Positions 6,295-9,913 of a DNA stretch of 9,913 bases are shown one piece after another. The position numbers and the translations under genes were made by a program. The stretch's first letter is position 1. Each line of letters opens with the position of its first letter. This DNA comes from Actinomycetota bacterium. Its GTDB lineage: Bacteria; Actinomycetota; Actinomycetes; Nanopelagicales; Nanopelagicaceae. The notes beneath the pieces were generated by a model. That model was not told where the DNA came from. It did not search any database and saw only the letters and a program-made list of their open reading frames with translations. The stretch spans positions 1 through 9,913 of the forward strand of contig WLNK01000033.1 of NCBI GenBank assembly GCA_009699795.1, given 5' to 3'.

Positions 6295-7391
6295 TGAGAG
6301 CAGAAGCGCGCGTTGATTTACTTTCAATTACAAAAAACGTTGAGCACCTCAAGAAAATTAGCGGTGTAGAACTCTTAGCTGTTGTAAAAGCCGATGCTTA
6401 TGGCCATGGCTTAGTTGAAGTTGCCCAAGCTGCCATCAAGGGCGGTGCAACATGGCTTGGAGTAGCTCTCCTTGAAGAGGCAGTAGCGCTAAGAGATGCT
6501 GGAATAAAAGTTCCTATTCTTGCTTGGTTGGTTCAACCTGGTTCAGACTTTGCAACTGCGGTCTCTAAAGATATAGATGTTGCTGTTGCATCTATTAAAG
6601 CCTTGCAAGAGATAAGTACTGTTGGTGGAAATCCAAGAATTCATATTGAAGTAGATACAGGAATGTCGCGCGGGGGATTTCTAGATGAGTGGAGCGAACT
6701 CCTTAAATCTGATCTCTCGAAAGTCGAAGTTGTCGGAGTTTTCTCTCATTTCGCAAGAGCTGATGAACCGGCAGAACTCCAAAATAGAGAGCAGCTTCAA
6801 AATTTTAAGAAGGCTGTCTTAGATCTAGAAAAGATTGGTATTAATCCGCCGATCAAGCATTTATCAAATTCAGCAGCAACAATTAAAGATGCACAATCGG
6901 CATTTAACATGGTTCGAACAGGTATTGCGATGTACGGACTCTCACCAGATTTTCAAAGCCTCGGATCTTCAAAAGAATTAGGTTTAAAACCTGCCATGCA
7001 ATTGCGCGCTGCTCTGTACTTGGTCAAAGATGTACCCGCCGGTGCAAGCGTTGGATATGGCGCAACATATGTGACAAAAACTGCAACCAAACTTGGCGTT
7101 GTAGCAATGGGATATGCCGATGGCATTCCACGTGTGGCCCATGGCGCTGGGGTTATGTTCGCAGGAAAGCGCGCGCCCATTGTTGGAAGAGTTTCAATGG
7201 ATCAATTTGTTGTCGACCTTGGCGCTGACTCAAAAGCCAATTCAGGTGATTGGGTAACAATTTTTGGGGATGGTAGCCATGGGGAATACACCGCAGATGA
7301 ATGGGGCGCGGCATCACAGTCCATTTGCTACGAAATCGTTACACGAATTGGGCCTCGAGTTCCTCGTACGTATCAGTCACATGTTTATTAA
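6294..7391 (+). CDS. alr: Alanine racemase, PLP-dependent
   Basis: Alr interconverts L- and D-alanine; D-Ala is needed for the D-Ala-D-Ala end of the peptidoglycan stem peptide. The 365-residue protein has the N-terminal PLP barrel with VVKADAYGHG (30-39), where Lys32 forms the PLP Schiff base. The opposite-face catalytic Tyr255 lies in SVGYGATY. EVDTGMSRGG (119-128), HLSNSAA (189-195), GRVSMDQ (298-304) and the C-terminal CYEIVTRIGPRVPRTY are family hallmarks. Residue 119, two before the conserved Asp121, is Glu. In the Geobacillus enzyme this place is held by a carbamylated Lys, so that feature appears absent. The start ATG 6294 shares one base with the acpS stop and has GGAG (6282-6285) 8 nt upstream. 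It is tightly linked to tsaE (8 nt). An amino-acid racemase of different specificity is possible but less likely. Confidence 0.95.
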   Translation: MRAEARVDLLSITKNVEHLKKISGVELLAVVKADAYGHGLVEVAQAAIKGGATWLGVALLEEAVALRDAGIKVPILAWLVQPGSDFATAVSKDIDVAVASIKALQEISTVGGNPRIHIEVDTGMSRGGFLDEWSELLKSDLSKVEVVGVFSHFARADEPAELQNREQLQNFKKAVLDLEKIGINPPIKHLSNSAATIKDAQSAFNMVRTGIAMYGLSPDFQSLGSSKELGLKPAMQLRAALYLVKDVPAGASVGYGATYVTKTATKLGVVAMGYADGIPRVAHGAGVMFAGKRAPIVGRVSMDQFVVDLGADSKANSGDWVTIFGDGSHGEYTADEWGAASQSICYEIVTRIGPRVPRTYQSHVY

Positions 7392-7399
7392 GAGTTGAT

Positions 7400-7837
7400 A
7401 TGAAAATTAATTCAGCCGAGGCAATGTTTGATTTAGGCAAGAAAATCGGTTCGCAATGTGCAGCTGGAGATCTCATATTGCTTAACGGCCCCTTGGGTGC
7501 AGGCAAAACCGTATTGGTACAAGGGATAGGCGCAGCTCTTGGATTTAGCGATGTCACTTCTCCCACATTTGTAATTTCACGAGTCCATAAAGGAAAAATT
7601 CCACTTATCCATGTTGACGCCTACCGATTACTTGAGGGTGGAAATGCAAGTGCAGTACTAGATGATTTAGATCTTGATAGCACCCGCGAAGTTGGCGTAA
7701 CCGTAATCGAGTGGGGTGGCCAAGAATCCGCACGTTTATCGGATGAACGGCTCGAAATAGAGATTAATCGCGATGATGAAGTTCGAGAGATTTCGATACA
7801 GAAAATCGGTAAGAGATGGGAATCTCTTTCGCTATGA
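7400..7837 (+). CDS. tsaE: tRNA threonylcarbamoyladenosine biosynthesis ATPase TsaE
   Basis: TsaE is the small P-loop ATPase that works with TsaB and TsaD in forming t6A at position 37 of ANN-decoding tRNAs. In 145 residues it shows Walker A GPLGAGKT (30-37), the switch SPTFVIS (54-60), the family motif HVDAYR (71-76) and VIEWGGQ (103-109) with the conserved Glu105 and Trp106. The reading frame stays open upstream to 7301, but that would overlap alr by 91 nt and add 33 residues of no family likeness. The ATG at 7400 gives the standard N-terminus and length and has AAGAG (7390-7394) 5 nt upstream. Its stop overlaps the tsaB start by the 4-nt ATGA, which suggests translational coupling. Confidence 0.95.
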   Translation: MKINSAEAMFDLGKKIGSQCAAGDLILLNGPLGAGKTVLVQGIGAALGFSDVTSPTFVISRVHKGKIPLIHVDAYRLLEGGNASAVLDDLDLDSTREVGVTVIEWGGQESARLSDERLEIEINRDDEVREISIQKIGKRWESLSL

Positions 7838-8397
7838 GTACGTGGCTTGCAATCGATACTTCAACTTCAAGAACAAGTGTTGCTCTCCTTGAAGATGGCA
7901 AAGCAATTTGGAGCGCTCATCACGATGGCGCGCTCGACCATGGCAAAGTGCTACCGGAATTAGTTGAAGAGGCTTTAAAAGAGAGAAAAATAATTGAAAG
8001 AGTTTATGTCGGGATGGGCCCAGGACCATTTACCGGTCTTCGGGTTGGAATTTCATTTGCTTGGAGCTTTGCACTCGCTCGTAATATTGAAGTTGTTGGA
8101 GTCTGCTCACTTGATGCAATTACTACTCACGCCGAAGAGTATGTAGCTGCAACCGATGCCAGACGTAAAGAAATTTACTGGGCACGGTATAAGAACGGAG
8201 AGCGGATTGAAGGTCCGTTCGTAAATTTTTCAAGTGAAGTAAGTGCACCACTATTTATTGGTGAAGGTGCATATAAATATGGGTTGGCTACCGAATCTGC
8301 ATTTCCTAAATTGTCTCTATTTCCAACTTTGGAGAAAATTTCCGAGCCTATGTATTTGCGCAGGCCCGATGCCATTCCAACTGCGGAGCGTGCATAG
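7834..8397 (+). CDS. tsaB: t6A biosynthesis scaffold protein TsaB
   Basis: TsaB is a catalytically inactive ASKHA-fold partner that dimerises with TsaD and supports the TsaB-TsaD-TsaE complex. The 187-residue product has the N-terminal phosphate loop WLAIDTSTSRTSVAL (4-18), the TsaB signature GPGPFTGLRVG (62-72), DARRKEIYWARY (108-119) and the C-terminal PMYLRRPDA (172-180). The open frame continues upstream to an ATG at 7816, but the ATG at 7834 matches the usual M-x-W-L-A-I-D-T start and forms an ATGA overlap with tsaE, so it is preferred. No strong Shine-Dalgarno is seen. A 7-bp hairpin ends 5 nt before the ATG, so re-initiation from tsaE is plausible. It ends in TAGTG, sharing one base with rimI. 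In some actinobacteria tsaB and rimI are fused; here they are separate. Confidence 0.95.
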   Translation: MSTWLAIDTSTSRTSVALLEDGKAIWSAHHDGALDHGKVLPELVEEALKERKIIERVYVGMGPGPFTGLRVGISFAWSFALARNIEVVGVCSLDAITTHAEEYVAATDARRKEIYWARYKNGERIEGPFVNFSSEVSAPLFIGEGAYKYGLATESAFPKLSLFPTLEKISEPMYLRRPDAIPTAERA

Positions 8398-8864
8398 TGG
8401 CGAAGTCTTTCAAAATTCGCGAGGCGATGACACTCGATCTTCCAACACTGGTTGGAATGGAGAAAAAGTTATTTTCAGATTCCCCATGGTCGATGGGCCA
8501 ATTTAAAGAAGAATTCAAAGGTGTACCTAAATCACGCTTCTTCCTAGTTGCAGTTGATGCTGATAACCAGATTATCGGTTATGCCGGCGTATTAGTTGTG
8601 GCCCCTGGAGTAGAAGCAGATGTACTTACTGTTGGTGTTCTACCAGAGCACCAAAAGCGAGGTATCGCCAGCGCATTCATGTCAGAGCTTGAAGATTGGT
8701 CACTAGAAAAAGGCGCTCCCGCGATGATGTTAGAAGTTGCGGTTGAAAATAAGCCAGCGATTTCGCTCTACGAAAAATTGGGCTATTCAAATATTTCAAC
8801 GCGTCAAAACTATTACGGTCCAGCACTGGATGCATTTGTGATGCGAAAGGAGCTAGCTAAATGA
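8397..8864 (+). CDS. rimI: Ribosomal protein S18 alanine N-acetyltransferase RimI (GNAT family)
   Basis: RimI acetylates the N-terminal alanine of ribosomal protein S18 using acetyl-CoA. The 155-residue protein is a single GNAT domain. It has an N-terminal IREAMTLDLPTLVGMEK, the central VEADVLTVGVLPEHQKRGIA (about residues 72-91, with the acetyl-CoA-binding QKRGIA), LEVAVENKPAISLYEKLGY (about 112-130), and a tail with NYYGPALDAFVMRKEL, where the Tyr-Tyr is typical of RimI. It starts at GTG 8397, sharing the G of the tsaB TAG stop, with GGAG (8385-8388) 8 nt upstream; ATG 8427 (Met11) would cut into the fold. Its stop overlaps the tsaD start (ATGA). The place between tsaB and tsaD is the strongest argument for RimI rather than another N-acetyltransferase. 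S18 as substrate is assumed from the family. Confidence 0.93.
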   Translation: MAKSFKIREAMTLDLPTLVGMEKKLFSDSPWSMGQFKEEFKGVPKSRFFLVAVDADNQIIGYAGVLVVAPGVEADVLTVGVLPEHQKRGIASAFMSELEDWSLEKGAPAMMLEVAVENKPAISLYEKLGYSNISTRQNYYGPALDAFVMRKELAK

Positions 8865-9892
8865 GCGAACCATTAGTTCTAGGAATAGAAACTTCATGCG
8901 ATGAAACTGCAATCGGAATCGTTCGCGGACGAACGCTGTTAGCAAATGAAATTGCATCAAGTGTTGATGAGCATGCACGCTTCGGAGGCGTTGTTCCAGA
9001 AATTGCTAGCCGCGCGCACCTTGAAGCAATTATTCCTAGTATCCAAAGAGCGGTAAAAGCCGCCAAAATTTCACTCGATGATCTAGATGCCGTGGCTGTT
9101 ACTGCAGGTCCTGGATTAGTAGGAGCACTCTTAGTTGGTGTTTCATCAGCAAGTGGACTTGCCAGTGGACTTAGTAAACCACTTTATGGAGTAAACCATT
9201 TAGCGGCGCACGTAAGCGTTGATTATTTAACTCATGATTTACCAACGGATCCCACAATCGCGCTCCTTGTAAGTGGAGGACACTCTTCTCTTCTCCAAGT
9301 TGACGACATCACTGGTTCAATCAAAAAGCTTGGCGCAACTATGGATGATGCCGCGGGTGAAGCTTTCGATAAAATATCCAGAGTTATGGGGCTAGGTTTT
9401 CCGGGAGGTCCAGCAATTGATCGAAGCGCAAAAGATGGAAATGCGAGCGCAATTGATTTTCCGCGAGGCCTCACAACAAGGAGTGATTGGCAGACGCGCC
9501 CATTTGATTTTTCTTTTTCAGGTCTTAAGACAGCAGTCGCACGGTATTTAGAGGCAACTCCGAATTACAAGATGAGCGATGTTGCAGCATCGTTTCAAGA
9601 AGCAATCGTCGATGTACTCATTCTTAAATCTCTCGCTGCATGTAAAGAGAGCGGGATCGATTCATTAGTCATTGCAGGTGGTGTTGCCGCTAATTCCAGA
9701 CTGCGAGTGGTTGCCCAAGAGCGTTGTGCTAAAGCAGGCGTACGCCTTCGAATCCCAAGCCCTGCCCTTTGTACCGACAATGGCGCGATGGTGGCAGCCC
9801 TTGGCTCGCTCATGGTCAGCGCGGGGCGCCCACCTAGCGCTGGTGCCTTGGATGCCCAATCGAGCCTTGGCGTTGAGACTGTGAGCCTGTAA
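8861..9892 (+). CDS. tsaD: tRNA N6-adenosine threonylcarbamoyltransferase TsaD (Kae1/YgjD)
   Basis: TsaD moves the threonylcarbamoyl group from threonylcarbamoyl-AMP to N6 of A37 in tRNA. The 343-residue ASKHA-fold protein begins LVLGIETSCDETAIGIV (5-21). It has VPEIASRAH (45-53), the metal-binding HLAAH (His113 and His117), SGGH (138-141), GEAFDK (166-171), FSFSGLKTA (217-225), GGVAANSRLR (273-282) and CTDNGAM (304-310) with the third metal ligand Asp306. All catalytic elements are intact and length is normal. The ATG at 8861 overlaps the rimI stop as ATGA and has the best Shine-Dalgarno of the window, AAAGGAG (8846-8852), 8 nt upstream. It is the last gene here. The 21 nt after its TAA hold no recognisable terminator, but the window ends too soon to judge. 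Confidence 0.98.
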   Translation: MSEPLVLGIETSCDETAIGIVRGRTLLANEIASSVDEHARFGGVVPEIASRAHLEAIIPSIQRAVKAAKISLDDLDAVAVTAGPGLVGALLVGVSSASGLASGLSKPLYGVNHLAAHVSVDYLTHDLPTDPTIALLVSGGHSSLLQVDDITGSIKKLGATMDDAAGEAFDKISRVMGLGFPGGPAIDRSAKDGNASAIDFPRGLTTRSDWQTRPFDFSFSGLKTAVARYLEATPNYKMSDVAASFQEAIVDVLILKSLAACKESGIDSLVIAGGVAANSRLRVVAQERCAKAGVRLRIPSPALCTDNGAMVAALGSLMVSAGRPPSAGALDAQSSLGVETVSL

Positions 9893-9913
9893 AGCTTCGA
9901 TTTGCCGCCTGCC

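Noticed and set aside
7301..7399. Upstream extension of tsaE from ATG 7301
   Set aside because: It would overlap alr by 91 nt and add 33 residues with no family likeness; ATG 7400 gives the standard TsaE N-terminus and a Shine-Dalgarno site.
7816..7833. Alternative tsaB start at ATG 7816
   Set aside because: It adds six residues ahead of the usual TsaB N-terminus and lies inside a hairpin; the ATGA-overlap start at 7834 is the better fit.
9152..9172. Direct repeat AGTGGACTT twice, 12 nt apart, in tsaD
   Set aside because: It encodes the repeated SGL in SASGLASGLSK, which follows from the protein sequence; no sign of a mobile or regulatory repeat.
1..9913. Mobile element, CRISPR, defence or novel multi-gene system
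   Set aside because: All coding space is filled by recognised housekeeping families in conserved actinobacterial order; no transposase, inverted-repeat ends, spacer arrays or unexplained genes are present.

Overview
The window is an ordinary, densely packed housekeeping region of what is most likely a small-genome actinobacterium. Two things support this. The gene order L17, TruA, L13, S9, GlmM, GlmS, AcpS, Alr, TsaE, TsaB, RimI, TsaD is the one I know from Actinomycetota. L13 and S9 also have actinobacterial character: L13 opens MRTYSPKAGD, and S9 has a long acidic, Ser/Thr/Pro-rich N-terminal extension. By eye the base composition is below 50% GC and spacers are minimal, which suggests a streamlined lineage such as the freshwater acI group (Nanopelagicales). 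That placement is inference.

Layout: positions 1-70 are the tail of rplQ (L17). A textbook intrinsic-terminator hairpin follows at 108-144, but it lies inside the first codons of truA (101-937). The only real intergenic space (938-1081) carries a good promoter and a roughly 77-nt leader for rplM. From rplM (1082) to tsaD (9892) every gene is on the + strand. Spacers are 20 nt or less up to acpS. After that, most junctions are 1- or 4-nt start/stop overlaps (TAATG, ATGA, TAGTG, ATGA), apart from an 8-nt spacer between alr and tsaE.

Functions fall into four groups. The first is ribosome and tRNA work: L17, TruA, L13, S9. The second is supply of cell-envelope precursors: GlmS and GlmM for amino sugars towards UDP-GlcNAc, Alr for D-alanine, and a six-helix PAP2-family phosphatase that may act on a lipid phosphate. 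The third is AcpS, which activates acyl carrier proteins. The fourth is a complete tsaE-tsaB-rimI-tsaD block for the universal tRNA modification t6A, with the S18 acetyltransferase inside it. TsaC/TsaC2, which makes the threonylcarbamoyl-AMP precursor, is not in the window.

I see no mobile element, CRISPR array, tRNA, rRNA or defence gene, and no convincing undescribed system. The points worth a second look are small: the terminator-like hairpin in truA, altered catalytic motifs in the PAP2 protein, a possible leaderless promoter at acpS, the lack of an nnr gene between acpS and alr, and a Glu at the carbamylated-Lys position of Alr.
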